From Streptomyces echinatus (lineage in GTDB: Bacteria > Actinomycetota > Actinomycetes > Streptomycetales > Streptomycetaceae): a DNA stretch of 64,000 bases. Below are positions 43,185-52,106 of the stretch, one piece after another. The position numbers were made by a program, and so were the translations under genes. The DNA lies in contig NZ_JACHJK010000007.1 in assembly GCF_014203595.1 (NCBI RefSeq), forward strand, positions 372,001-436,000, written 5' to 3'. A model generated the notes under the pieces. The model ran no database searches. It saw only the letters and a program-made list of their open reading frames with translations, and was not told where the DNA came from. How positions within the stretch are numbered: position 1 is the first letter of the stretch; the number at the start of each line of letters is the position of its first letter.

Positions 43185-44204
43185 ATGGAACTTCACGACG
43201 TCTGGTTCGTCCTGATCGCCGTCCTGTGGACCGGCTACTTCTTCCTGGAGGGGTTCGACTTCGGAGTCGGCATCCTCACCAAGCTGCTCGCCCGGGACCG
43301 GCCCGAGCGCCGCGTGCTGATCAACACCATCGGACCCGTCTGGGACGGCAACGAGGTGTGGCTGCTCACCGCGGGCGGTGCGACCTTCGCCGCCTTCCCG
43401 GAGTGGTACGCCACTCTCTTCTCCGGCTTCTACCTGCCGTTGCTGGTCATCCTGGTCTGCCTGATCGTCCGGGGTGTGGCCTTCGAGTACCGGGCCAAGC
43501 GGCCCGAGGAGAAGTGGCAGCGCAACTGGGAGACAGCCATCTTCTGGACCTCGCTGCTCCCGGCGTTCCTGTGGGGCGTGGCCTTCGGGAACATCGTGCG
43601 GGGAGTGAAGATCGACCAGCACTTCGAGTACGTGGGCACCGTCTGGGACCTGCTCAACCCGTATGCCCTGCTCGGTGGTCTGGTGACGCTCACCCTGTTC
43701 ACCTTCCACGGGGCGGTGTTCACCGCGCTCAAGACGGTCGGGGACATCCGGGTGCGGGCGCGGAAGCTGGCCCGGTGGGTCGGCCTGGTCGCGGCCGTGG
43801 TGGCGCTCGCGTTCCTGCTGTGGACGCAGGCCGACAGCGGCGACGGCAAGAGCCTCGTGGCCCTGGTCGTGGCCGTGGTGGCCCTGGTCGCAGCTCTCGT
43901 GGCCAATCAGGCGGGCCGGGAAGGATGGGCGTTCGCACTGTCCGGTGTCACCATCGTGGCCGCCGTGGCGATGCTTTTCCTCTCGCTCTTCCCGAACGTC
44001 ATGCCGTCCACGCTGAACGGGGACTGGAGCCTGACGGTCACCAACGCCTCGTCCAGCCCGTACACCCTGAAGATCATGACGTGGTTGGCGGCGATCGCCA
44101 CACCGCTCGTACTGCTCTACCAGGGCTGGACCTACTGGGTGTTCCGCAAGCGGATCGGTACGCAGCACATCGCTCCTGAGGCTGCTGCCGGCGCCGCGCA
44201 CTGA
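43185..44204 (+). CDS. cydB: Cytochrome bd oxidase subunit II
   Basis: 339 residues with about eight helices. FFLEGFDFGVGIL and IGPVWDGNEVWLLTAGGATFAAFPEWYA are family signatures. Pairs with CydA in the membrane. Fifteen bases after cydA, so cotranscribed. A parS palindrome follows its stop. Confidence 0.98.
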   Translation: MELHDVWFVLIAVLWTGYFFLEGFDFGVGILTKLLARDRPERRVLINTIGPVWDGNEVWLLTAGGATFAAFPEWYATLFSGFYLPLLVILVCLIVRGVAFEYRAKRPEEKWQRNWETAIFWTSLLPAFLWGVAFGNIVRGVKIDQHFEYVGTVWDLLNPYALLGGLVTLTLFTFHGAVFTALKTVGDIRVRARKLARWVGLVAAVVALAFLLWTQADSGDGKSLVALVVAVVALVAALVANQAGREGWAFALSGVTIVAAVAMLFLSLFPNVMPSTLNGDWSLTVTNASSSPYTLKIMTWLAAIATPLVLLYQGWTYWVFRKRIGTQHIAPEAAAGAAH

Positions 44205-44211
44205 GTCCGCC

Positions 44212-44241
44212 GAGGGTGTGTTTCACGTGAAACACACCCTC
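44212..44241. other. Perfect 30-bp palindrome with parS core, between cydB and cydDC
   Basis: GAGGGTGT, a central parS (44220-44233) and ACACCCTC form an uninterrupted palindrome seven bases after the cydB stop. In the cyd transcript it would be a strong hairpin, possibly reducing read-through into cydDC. Confidence 0.6.
44220..44233. promoter_or_regulatory. parS (ParB-binding site)
   Basis: Perfect GTTTCACGTGAAAC, 38 bp from the next site (centre to centre). Confidence 0.9.
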
Positions 44242-44257
44242 TGGGCCCGAAGGGCAT

Positions 44258-44271
44258 GTTTCACGTGAAAC
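44258..44271. promoter_or_regulatory. parS (ParB-binding site) overlapping the cydDC start
   Basis: Perfect GTTTCACGTGAAAC containing the GTG chosen as the cydDC start (44265). It is the rightmost parS in the window. Confidence 0.9.
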
Positions 44272-47200
44272 CAATCGATCCGCGCCTTCTGCGCTACGCC
44301 CGTGCCACCCGGTTCTTCCTCGCGGCCGTCGTCGGTCTGGGGGCTGTCGGTGCCGGGTTGGTCATCGCTCAGGCGATGCTTGTCGCCGAGATCGTCGTCG
44401 GAGCGTTCCAGCACGGGCAGTCGGCCGCTGGCCTGAGCACTCCCCTGCTGCTGTTGGCTGCCGTGGCCGTGGGGCGATCGATTGTCGCGTGGCTGACCGA
44501 ACGCGCCGCCCATCGCGCGAGCGCGGCGGTGAAATCGGAGCTGCGTGGGCGGCTTCTGGACAGGGCGGCGGCGCTCGGTCCGGGGTGGCTCAGCGGACAG
44601 CGGACCGGCTCGCTGGTCACGCTGGCCACGCGGGGAGTCGACGCCCTGGACGACTACTTCTCGCGTTACCTCCCGCAGTTGGGGCTGGCCGTGGTGGTAC
44701 CGGTGGCGGTGCTGGCGCGGATCGTCACCGAGGACTGGGTGTCGGCAGCGATCATCGTCGGCACCCTGCCGCTGATTCCGGTCTTCATGATGCTGATCGG
44801 CTGGGCGACCCAGTCCCGGATGGACCGTCAGTGGCAACTGCTGTCCCGGCTGTCCGGCCACTTCCTGGACGTGGTCGCGGGACTGCCCACGCTGAAGGTG
44901 TTCGGCCGCGCCAAGGCGCAGGCCGCGTCCATCCGCCGGATCACCGGGGAGTACCGGCAGGCCACTCTGCGGACGCTGCGCATCGCCTTTCTCTCGTCGT
45001 TCGCGCTGGAACTGCTGGCCACGCTGTCGGTCGCGCTGGTCGCCGTGACGATCGGAATGCGGCTGGTCCACGGCGACATGGACCTGTACGTCGGTCTGGT
45101 GATCCTGGTGCTGGCGCCCGAGGCGTATCTGCCGCTGCGGCAGGTGGGCGCGCAGTATCACGCGGCGGCGGAGGGGCTTGCCGCGGCGCAGGAGATCTTC
45201 GCCGTGCTGGAGACGGCGGTGCCGGTGTCCGGTACGGGTGCGGTGCCCGCGGGCGCTGTGACCTTCGAAGAAGTCGGCGTCCGCTATCCGGGGCGTTCCT
45301 CGGACGCGGTGACCGGGGTGTCGTTCAGTGTCGAGCCCGGTGAGACCGTTGCGCTGGTCGGGCCGAGCGGGGCGGGCAAGTCGACGCTGCTGAGTGTGCT
45401 GCTGGGGTTCGTACGGCCGACCGAGGGACGGGTGCGGATCGGGGGTGCCGATCTCGGGGACCTCGATCTGACGGAGTGGCGGTCGCGGGTCGCGTGGGTG
45501 CCGCAGAGGCCGCATCTGTACGCAGGGACCATCGCGGAGAACGTGCGGCTGGCTCGGCCCGAGGCCGACGACGGTGCCGTGCGCCGGGCTCTGCGGGATG
45601 CGGGTGCGCTGGAGTTCGTGGAGGCGCTGCCGGAGGGGGTCGGCACCGTGCTCGGGGAGGACGGGGCGGGGCTGTCGGCGGGGCAGCGGCAGCGGCTTGC
45701 GCTGGCTCGGGCGTTTCTGGCGGACCGGCCCGTGCTGTTGCTGGATGAGCCGACGGCTGCGTTGGACGGGGCGACGGAGGGGGAGGTGGTGGCGGCGGTG
45801 CGGAGGCTGGTGGCCGGGCGCACCGTGTTGCTCGTCGTGCATCGGCCGGCGTTGTTGGGGGTGGCCGATCGGGTGGTGCGGCTGGAGGGGGCCGGGTCTG
45901 TGACGTACCCGGCGGGCGTGTGGCCGACCAGGGGGCTCCGCCCCCTGGACCCCCGACCTCGCCCACCCGCCATCCGACTCGGTGGGCTGGATGGTGAGCC
46001 GACGGGATTCCGGCTCGGTGGAATGGATGGTGGGCCGAGGGGGGCTCGGCTCGGCGGGGTGGATGGTGAGCCGGCGGAGTGCCGGCCCGGTGGGGTGAAC
46101 GGTGAGCCGACGGGGGCTCGGCTCGGTGGGCTGGAAGGCGAACCGATGGGGTTCCGGCCCGGTGAGTTGGATGGTGAGCTGGCGGGGGCTCGGCTCGGTG
46201 GGCTGGAAGGTGGGGCGTCGGGGGCTCGGCGTGGTGGAGTGGTGGGGGGCCCGGAGGTCGCTGGGGTGGGGCGGCGGGTGTGGGGGCGGGTTCGGGAGAG
46301 TGGTCGGGGGGCGGCTGGGCGGCTGGTGGGGGCCCTGGTGCTGGGCAGTCTCGCGCTGGGGAGTGCCGTCGGGCTGATGGCGACCTCCGGCTGGCTCATC
46401 TCGCGGGCCTCGCAGCAGCCGCCGGTGCTCTACCTGATGGTGGCCGTGACCGCGACCCGGGCCTTCGGGATCGGGCGGGCCGTCTTCCGCTACGCCGAGC
46501 GCCTGTTGTCGCACGACGCCGTCCTGCGGATGCTGGCCGGCACCCGGGTCGCGGTGTACCGGCGGCTGGAGCGCCTCGCTCCCGCGGGACTGCGGGGTGT
46601 CCGGCGCGGTGATCTGCTCACCCGGCTGGTCGCGGACGTGGACGCCTTCCAGGACTACTGGCTGCGCTGGCTGCTGCCCGCCGGCACCGCCCTCGTCGTC
46701 TCCGTCGTCTCCGTCGGCTTCACGGCCTGGCTGCTGCCCGAGGCCGGTGCCGCCCTCGCGGCGGGGCTGCTGGCGGCCGGCGTCGGTGTGCCCCTGCTGA
46801 CCGCGACCGCGGCCCGGCGGACCGAGCGGCGGCTGGCGCCCGCCCGGGGACTGCTCGCCACCCGCGTGACCGACCTGCTCACCGGCACCGCCGAGCTGAC
46901 CGTGGCCGGGGCGCTGCCGGCCCGTACGGACGCGGCCCGGCGGGCCGACGGCGCCCTCACCCGGATCGCCGCGCGTTCCGCCGCCGTCACCGGGCTCGGC
47001 GACGGGCTCACCGCGCTGGTCTCCGGGCTGACCGTCACGGCCACCGCGGCGTTCGGTGCCCAGGCCGTGGCGGCCGGCCGGCTGAGCGGCGTGGCGATGG
47101 CCGTGGTCGTACTGACCCCGCTGGCCGCCTTCGAAGCCGTACTCGGTCTGCCGCTCGCCGTGCGGTACCGGCAGCGGGTGCGGCGCAGCGCGGAGCGGGT

Positions 47201-48020
47201 GTACGAGGTTCTGGACGCGCCCGAGCCCGTACGCGAGCCCGAGTCGCCCCGGCAGGCGCCCGTCTCGCCGTTCCCGGTGGTCCTCAAGGGCCTGGTCGCG
47301 CGGTACGAGGGCCAGCGGCGGGAGGCGCTCACCGGGCTGGACCTGACGCTGGAACAGGGGCGCCGGGTCGCGGTCGTCGGGCCTTCCGGGTCCGGCAAGA
47401 CGACCCTCGCCCAGGTGCTGCTGCGGTTCCTGGAACCGGAGGGGGGCACCTACACCCTCGCCGGGGTGGACGCGTGCGCGCCGGCGGGGGACGACGTACG
47501 GCGGCTCGTCGGGCTGTGCGCGCAGGACGCTCACCTCTTCGACAGCTCGGTGCGCGAGAACCTGCTGCTGGCCAGGAAGGACGCCACCGAGGCCGATCTG
47601 CGGGGGGCGCTGGCCCGGGCCCGGCTGCTGGACTGGGTGGACTCGCTGCCCGACGGCCTGGACACGCTCGTCGGCGAGCACGGTGCGCGGCTGTCCGGCG
47701 GGCAGCGGCAACGGCTGGCGCTGGCCCGCGCGCTGCTGGCCGGATTCCCCGTACTGGTACTCGACGAGCCCGCCGAACACCTGGACCTGCCGACGGCGGA
47801 CGCGCTGACCGCCGATCTGCTGGCCGCCACCGAGGGCCGTACCACGCTGCTCATCACTCACCGGCTGGCCGGGCTCGAGGCGGTGGACGAGGTGATCGTG
47901 CTGGATGCGGGCCGGGTCGTGCAGCGGGGGCCGTACGCGCGGTTGACGGCCGAGGACGGGCCGCTGCGGGAGATGGCGCTGCGGGAGGCCGAGGCGGACT
48001 CGCTGGTGGGGGTGCGGTGA
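44265..48020 (+). CDS. cydCD: CydDC fusion: ABC exporter for cytochrome bd assembly
   Basis: About 1,251 residues fuse CydD and CydC, separate in E. coli. The transporter exports thiol reductants (cysteine and glutathione in E. coli) needed for bd assembly. Each half has a six-helix domain and an ATPase: GPSGAGKST with LSAGQRQRLALARA and LLLDEPTA in the first; GPSGSGKTT with LSGGQRQRLALARA and LVLDEPAE in the second. Between the halves (about residues 571-666) lie eight tandem 12-residue repeats. GTG at 44265 (VKPIDPRLLRY) is preferred because GAAGGG lies ten bases upstream; ATG at 44256 is too close to it. The start codon lies inside a parS. Confidence 0.95.
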   Translation: MKPIDPRLLRYARATRFFLAAVVGLGAVGAGLVIAQAMLVAEIVVGAFQHGQSAAGLSTPLLLLAAVAVGRSIVAWLTERAAHRASAAVKSELRGRLLDRAAALGPGWLSGQRTGSLVTLATRGVDALDDYFSRYLPQLGLAVVVPVAVLARIVTEDWVSAAIIVGTLPLIPVFMMLIGWATQSRMDRQWQLLSRLSGHFLDVVAGLPTLKVFGRAKAQAASIRRITGEYRQATLRTLRIAFLSSFALELLATLSVALVAVTIGMRLVHGDMDLYVGLVILVLAPEAYLPLRQVGAQYHAAAEGLAAAQEIFAVLETAVPVSGTGAVPAGAVTFEEVGVRYPGRSSDAVTGVSFSVEPGETVALVGPSGAGKSTLLSVLLGFVRPTEGRVRIGGADLGDLDLTEWRSRVAWVPQRPHLYAGTIAENVRLARPEADDGAVRRALRDAGALEFVEALPEGVGTVLGEDGAGLSAGQRQRLALARAFLADRPVLLLDEPTAALDGATEGEVVAAVRRLVAGRTVLLVVHRPALLGVADRVVRLEGAGSVTYPAGVWPTRGLRPLDPRPRPPAIRLGGLDGEPTGFRLGGMDGGPRGARLGGVDGEPAECRPGGVNGEPTGARLGGLEGEPMGFRPGELDGELAGARLGGLEGGASGARRGGVVGGPEVAGVGRRVWGRVRESGRGAAGRLVGALVLGSLALGSAVGLMATSGWLISRASQQPPVLYLMVAVTATRAFGIGRAVFRYAERLLSHDAVLRMLAGTRVAVYRRLERLAPAGLRGVRRGDLLTRLVADVDAFQDYWLRWLLPAGTALVVSVVSVGFTAWLLPEAGAALAAGLLAAGVGVPLLTATAARRTERRLAPARGLLATRVTDLLTGTAELTVAGALPARTDAARRADGALTRIAARSAAVTGLGDGLTALVSGLTVTATAAFGAQAVAAGRLSGVAMAVVVLTPLAAFEAVLGLPLAVRYRQRVRRSAERVYEVLDAPEPVREPESPRQAPVSPFPVVLKGLVARYEGQRREALTGLDLTLEQGRRVAVVGPSGSGKTTLAQVLLRFLEPEGGTYTLAGVDACAPAGDDVRRLVGLCAQDAHLFDSSVRENLLLARKDATEADLRGALARARLLDWVDSLPDGLDTLVGEHGARLSGGQRQRLALARALLAGFPVLVLDEPAEHLDLPTADALTADLLAATEGRTTLLITHRLAGLEAVDEVIVLDAGRVVQRGPYARLTAEDGPLREMALREAEADSLVGVR
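45975..46262 (+). repeat. Eight tandem 36-bp (12-residue) repeats in cydDC
   Basis: Units begin at 45975, 46011, 46047, 46083, 46119, 46155, 46191 and 46227, all in frame, with consensus R-L-G-G-x-D/E-G-E-P-x-G-A/F. The last units are more diverged. The block joins the CydD ATPase to the CydC membrane domain. Confidence 0.9.
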
Positions 48021-48111
48021 GTCCTCATGGGCGCCCTCGTGCCCACGTGTTCCCGCGCCCTCCGGCACCGGCCGAGTTTCGGCGACAAAAGGGACTCATT
48101 ACGCTCGGGGC

Positions 48112-49836
48112 ATGGCCGCAGTTCACCGTCCCGAACCCGGCCCCGGACCCGAGCCCGGTAGCCGGACCGGACCCGAGCCCGGGCCGGTCGGCGAGTCGGC
48201 CGCCGGGCCCGGTCTGCTGGTGCCGCAGCTGCTGGCGGCGCTGCGGTGCGTGGGCAGCGGGCTGGAACTGCACTCCACGCTGAACCGCATCTGCGAGACC
48301 GCGGCCGGCCTGGCCGGGGCCCGGTTCGCCGCGATCGAGGTCCTCGCCGAGGAGGGCGAGGAGCTTTCGGACTTCGTCCATCACGGCCTGGACGAGGTGA
48401 CCGCCCGCCCTGCCGGCAGGCTGCCGGACGGACACGAGGAGCTGCTCGACGCGCTCGTCAGGGACGGCCGGCCGGTTCTGCCGGGCGGCTTCGACGGGGA
48501 CGCGCGGTCGGGCGGCTTCCCCGGGCACCGTCCGCCGGTGCGCAGCTTTCTCGGGGTGCCCATCCGGGTGCAGGGCGAGATCTTCGGCAACCTCTATCTG
48601 ACCGGGAAGCACGGTGGCGAGCCGTTCGACGACGACGACCTGGCCATGGTCCGGGTGCTGGCCACCGAGGCGGGGATCGCGGTCGGCAACGCCCGGCTGT
48701 ACGAGGCGGCCAAGCAGCGGGAGCGCTGGATCGACGGCTCCGTGGCCGTGACCACCGCCCTGCTGTCGGGCGGTGACGCCGACGAGGCCCTGCAGGTCGT
48801 CGCGGAGCAGGCCCGCCGGCTGTCCGGGGCGGCGGCCGGGATCGTGCTGCTGCCGGCGGAGGTGGGCGGTCTCGAGGTCGTCGCCGTGGCGTCGGACGAG
48901 CCGGCCGGGCTGCTGGGCGCGCTCATCCCCGCGGAGAGCGAGATCGTCGCGGACCTCCTGAGCGGTCAGGCGGTGTTCGTGGCGGACGCGGCCACCGACC
49001 CGCGGATGCTCACACAGCACGCGGACGGGTTCGGCCCGACGATGATGCTGCCCCTGCAGAGTGACGGCCGGGTCCTGGGCACGCTGGTCACGCCCCGGGC
49101 GCGCGGCGGACGGCCGTTCACGCGGGCCGAACGCACACTCGCCGTGCAGTTCGCCTCGCAGGCGGCGCTCGCGCTGATGACGGCGGAGGCGCAGCGCGAC
49201 CGGGAGCGGCTCGCGGTGTACGAGGACCGTGACCGGATCGCCCGCGATCTGCACGACCTGGTCATCCAGCGGCTGGTCATGACGGGCCTGATGCTGCAGA
49301 GCGCACAGCGGCAGTCCCGGGTGCCCGAGGTGCGGGAGGGCGTCGGCACGGCGGTGGAGGAGCTGGACGTGACCATCCAGGAGATCCGCACGGCGATCTT
49401 CGCGTTGCGGCAGGGGCCGACGGAGGCGCCGCCGGGGCTGCGCACGCGGGTGCTGCGGGAGATCAACCTGGCCGCCGTGCCCCTGGGGTTCAGGCCCGCG
49501 CACCGCATCGTGGGGCCCGTCGACACGGCCGTCGGCGATGTGACCGGAAAGAACCTGATCGCGGCTCTGCGGGAGGCGCTGTCCAACGCTTTCCGGCACG
49601 CCGGGGCCTCCCGGATCGACGTCGTGGTGGACGCGGCCGTCACCCTGCCGGACGGGCGGCCGGGTGTACGGCTGACCGTCGCGGACGACGGCGTCGGTGT
49701 CCCCGGGAGCGGCCGGCGCAGCGGTCTGCGGAATCTGAAGCGCCGAGCCGAGTCGCTCGGCGGGGACAGCCGGCTGGGCCCGGGGATCGGGGACGCCGGC
49801 GGCGGTACGACCGTGGTGTGGGAGGCGCCGTACTAG
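48112..49836 (+). CDS. Sensor histidine kinase, DevS/DosS-like (two GAF domains)
   Basis: 574 residues. After a Pro/Gly-rich start, GAF1 (about 45-190) and GAF2 (about 210-370) precede a HisKA_3 domain with the phospho-acceptor His in RIARDLHDLVIQRL. The HATPase domain has NLIAALREALSNAFRHAGA (N box) and DDGVGVPG (G1). In mycobacteria DevS binds heme in GAF1 and senses O2, NO and CO. Heme binding here is not certain. It lies 92 bp after cydDC, suggesting a link with oxygen status. No response-regulator gene is adjacent. Confidence 0.88.
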   Translation: MAAVHRPEPGPGPEPGSRTGPEPGPVGESAAGPGLLVPQLLAALRCVGSGLELHSTLNRICETAAGLAGARFAAIEVLAEEGEELSDFVHHGLDEVTARPAGRLPDGHEELLDALVRDGRPVLPGGFDGDARSGGFPGHRPPVRSFLGVPIRVQGEIFGNLYLTGKHGGEPFDDDDLAMVRVLATEAGIAVGNARLYEAAKQRERWIDGSVAVTTALLSGGDADEALQVVAEQARRLSGAAAGIVLLPAEVGGLEVVAVASDEPAGLLGALIPAESEIVADLLSGQAVFVADAATDPRMLTQHADGFGPTMMLPLQSDGRVLGTLVTPRARGGRPFTRAERTLAVQFASQAALALMTAEAQRDRERLAVYEDRDRIARDLHDLVIQRLVMTGLMLQSAQRQSRVPEVREGVGTAVEELDVTIQEIRTAIFALRQGPTEAPPGLRTRVLREINLAAVPLGFRPAHRIVGPVDTAVGDVTGKNLIAALREALSNAFRHAGASRIDVVVDAAVTLPDGRPGVRLTVADDGVGVPGSGRRSGLRNLKRRAESLGGDSRLGPGIGDAGGGTTVVWEAPY

Positions 49837-49949
49837 TGCACGGCACCCCCCGGCGGCGATGACAGCGGTGCCAAGCGGTGCCCGGTCCGCCTGCGGCCGT
49901 GGTGATCCGGTGGGTTCACGGCCGCGGCGGTCCCGTGCGCGCGGTGTGC

Positions 49950-50828
49950 CTACGGCATCCGGTTCGCGAGCAGTTGTTCGATCACCACCGCCACGCCGTC
50001 GTCGTTGTTGGCGACCGTACGGCCCGACGCGGCGGCGACGACGTCCGGGTGGGCGTTGCCCATCGCGTACGACTGGCCGGCCCAGGACAGCATCTCGACG
50101 TCGTTGGGCATGTCCCCGAAGGCGACGACCTCCTCGTGCGAGATGCCGCGCTCGGCGCAGCACAGGGCGAGGGTGCTGGCCTTGGAGACACCGGGTCCGC
50201 TGAGCTCCAGCAGGGCGCTGGGGCTGGAGCGGGTGACGTTGGCGTGGCCGCCGATCGCGAGGCGGGCCAGGGTGAGGAAGGCGTCGGGGTCGAGGGAGGG
50301 GTGGTAGGCGAGGATCTTGAGCACGGGCTGGTGGGCGTCCGGGCCGTCGGGCGCGAGCAGTTCCTCGGCGGGCAGGAGGTTGTCCGGTATCTCCATGTGC
50401 AGCTTGGGATAGTCCGGTTCCTGGTGGAAGCCGTACGTCTGCTCGACCGCGAACACCGTGCCGGGCGCCGCCTCGCGCAGCAGTCCCACGGCGTTCAGGG
50501 CGTTCTCCCGGGCCAGTTCGCGCACCTTCACGAACCGGTGGGCCCCGGGGCCGCCGTGCAGGTCGACCACGGCGGCGCCGTTGCCGCAGATCGCGAGTCC
50601 GTGGCCGTGGACGTGGTCGCTGACCACGTTCATCCAGCGGGCGGGCCGGCCGGTGACGAAGAAGACCTCGATCCCGGCCTCCTCCGCGGCGGCCAGCGCG
50701 GCGACGGTCCGAGCGGAGACCGACTTGTCGTCGCGCAGCAGAGTGCCGTCCAGGTCGGTGGCGATCAGCCGCGCGGGCAGGGCGGCGGCAGGGGTCCCGG
50801 GCTGTCTGGTCGCTGAGGTCACCCGCAT
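49950..50828 (-). CDS. HAD-superfamily (Cof-type) phosphatase
   Basis: 292 residues, HAD IIB with a large cap. LIATDLDGTLLRDD is motif I (nucleophile and acid Asp), FFVTGRP motif II, KASTLALCC holds the motif III Lys, and VAFGDMPNDVEML motif IV. Cof-like enzymes dephosphorylate sugar phosphates, FMN or PLP. A close relative near serS (61187-61987) shares the same motifs, so the two may be paralogues. The 277-bp gap to the LLM gene has nothing recognisable. Confidence 0.87.
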   Translation of the reverse strand: MRVTSATRQPGTPAAALPARLIATDLDGTLLRDDKSVSARTVAALAAAEEAGIEVFFVTGRPARWMNVVSDHVHGHGLAICGNGAAVVDLHGGPGAHRFVKVRELARENALNAVGLLREAAPGTVFAVEQTYGFHQEPDYPKLHMEIPDNLLPAEELLAPDGPDAHQPVLKILAYHPSLDPDAFLTLARLAIGGHANVTRSSPSALLELSGPGVSKASTLALCCAERGISHEEVVAFGDMPNDVEMLSWAGQSYAMGNAHPDVVAAASGRTVANNDDGVAVVIEQLLANRMP

Positions 50829-51105
50829 ATTCTCGCCCAGGCGTCCGCACGGCCGTGCGGCGGTCCGCACAGATGAGACGCAGCCGACGTTCGGCCTGGC
50901 CACGGACGTCACCACAGTGGGCCCGCGTTCCCCACGGCACAGGGGACACGCCGCCGGGGCCGAGCTGACGCGGAACCGCGGTCAAGGACACGCGGCACCC
51001 CCGCCCCGGCACTCGGGCCGTCCGCCCGCGCACACACGGGACCCCCGCACCCACGCCCCACGGCGCCCGCGCCGGACGGGCGCGGGTGCCGCTCGGCTCG
51101 GGTGG

Positions 51106-52008
51106 TCAGTCCAGCTGGGCCAGGCCCTCCATGGCGATCCGCTCGAAGACCTTCTCGTCCGCGGCGAAGTCGGAGTCCGCGATGGGCCAGTGGATGACGA
51201 TCTCGGTGAACCCCAGCTCCCGGTGGCGGCCGGCGAAGTCCACGAAGGCGTCCAGGGACGTCAGCGGGCGGCCGCGGTCCGGTGTGAAGCCGGTGAGCAG
51301 GACCTTGTCCAGCTCGCTCATGTCCCGCCCGGCGGCCTCGCACGCCTCGGACAGCTTGCCCACCTGCCCGCGCAGGGCCTCGACGGACTGCTCCGGCGTG
51401 CCGGCCTCGTACAGCTTCGGGTCTCCGGTGGTCACCCACGCCTGGCCGTACCGCGCGGCGAGCTTCAGCCCCCGCGGGCCGGTGGCGGCCACGGCGAACG
51501 GCAGCCGGGGGCGCTGCACGCAGCCCGGTATGTTGCGGGCCTCGTGCGCCGAGTAGAAGCGGCCCTCGTACGTCACCGTGTCCTCGGTGAGCAGCCGGTC
51601 GAGCAGGGGCACGAACTCGGCGAACCGGTCGGCGCGCTCGCGCGGGGTCCAGGACTCCTGGCCGAGGGCGGTCGCGTCGAAACCGGTGCCGCCGGCGCCG
51701 ATGCCGAGGGTGACCCGGCCGCCGGAGATGTCGTCCAGGGAGATCAGTTCCTTGGCGAGGGTCACCGGGTGGCGGAAGTTGGGCGAGGTCACCAGGGTGC
51801 CGAGGCGCAGCCGGTCGGTGACCGCCGCGGCCGCCGTCAGTGTCGGGATCGCGCCGAACCAGGGGCCGTCACGGAAGCTGCGCCAGGAGAGGTGGTCGTA
51901 GGTGTACGCCGTGTGGAAGCCGAGCTGCTCGGCGCGCACCCACGCCGAACGGGCGCCTTCGTGCCAGCGGCGGTACGGAAGGATCACGGTGCTCAGACGC
52001 AGACTCAT
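51106..52008 (-). CDS. LLM-class F420-dependent oxidoreductase
   Basis: 300-residue luciferase-like TIM barrel. AYTYDHLSWRSFRDGPWFGAIPTLTAAAAVTDRLRLGTLVTSPNFRHPVTLAKELISLDDISGGRVTLGIGAGG covers the family signatures around strands 2-4. In actinobacteria these enzymes usually use coenzyme F420; FMN use cannot be excluded. Substrate unknown. ATG at 52008 (MSLRLSTVIL) chosen by homology. Confidence 0.88.
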   Translation of the reverse strand: MSLRLSTVILPYRRWHEGARSAWVRAEQLGFHTAYTYDHLSWRSFRDGPWFGAIPTLTAAAAVTDRLRLGTLVTSPNFRHPVTLAKELISLDDISGGRVTLGIGAGGTGFDATALGQESWTPRERADRFAEFVPLLDRLLTEDTVTYEGRFYSAHEARNIPGCVQRPRLPFAVAATGPRGLKLAARYGQAWVTTGDPKLYEAGTPEQSVEALRGQVGKLSEACEAAGRDMSELDKVLLTGFTPDRGRPLTSLDAFVDFAGRHRELGFTEIVIHWPIADSDFAADEKVFERIAMEGLAQLD

Positions 52009-52106
52009 GCGTCCGAGGGTAAGCGGCCCCGCCCGCAACCCGGGAAACGGTCACCGCACGCGGCCGGCCGGGGCCGCAACGTGAGCGGGCCGACGGCGCG
52101 CCTCGC

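Noticed and set aside
44223..48068. Very long minus-strand frame opposite cydDC
   Set aside because: Pure shadow of the cydDC coding frame, rich in Arg/Pro/Gln/His with no domain.
48025..51054. Long minus-strand frame across the kinase and HAD region
   Set aside because: Arg/Gly-rich shadow; the kinase and HAD genes have intact motifs in other frames.
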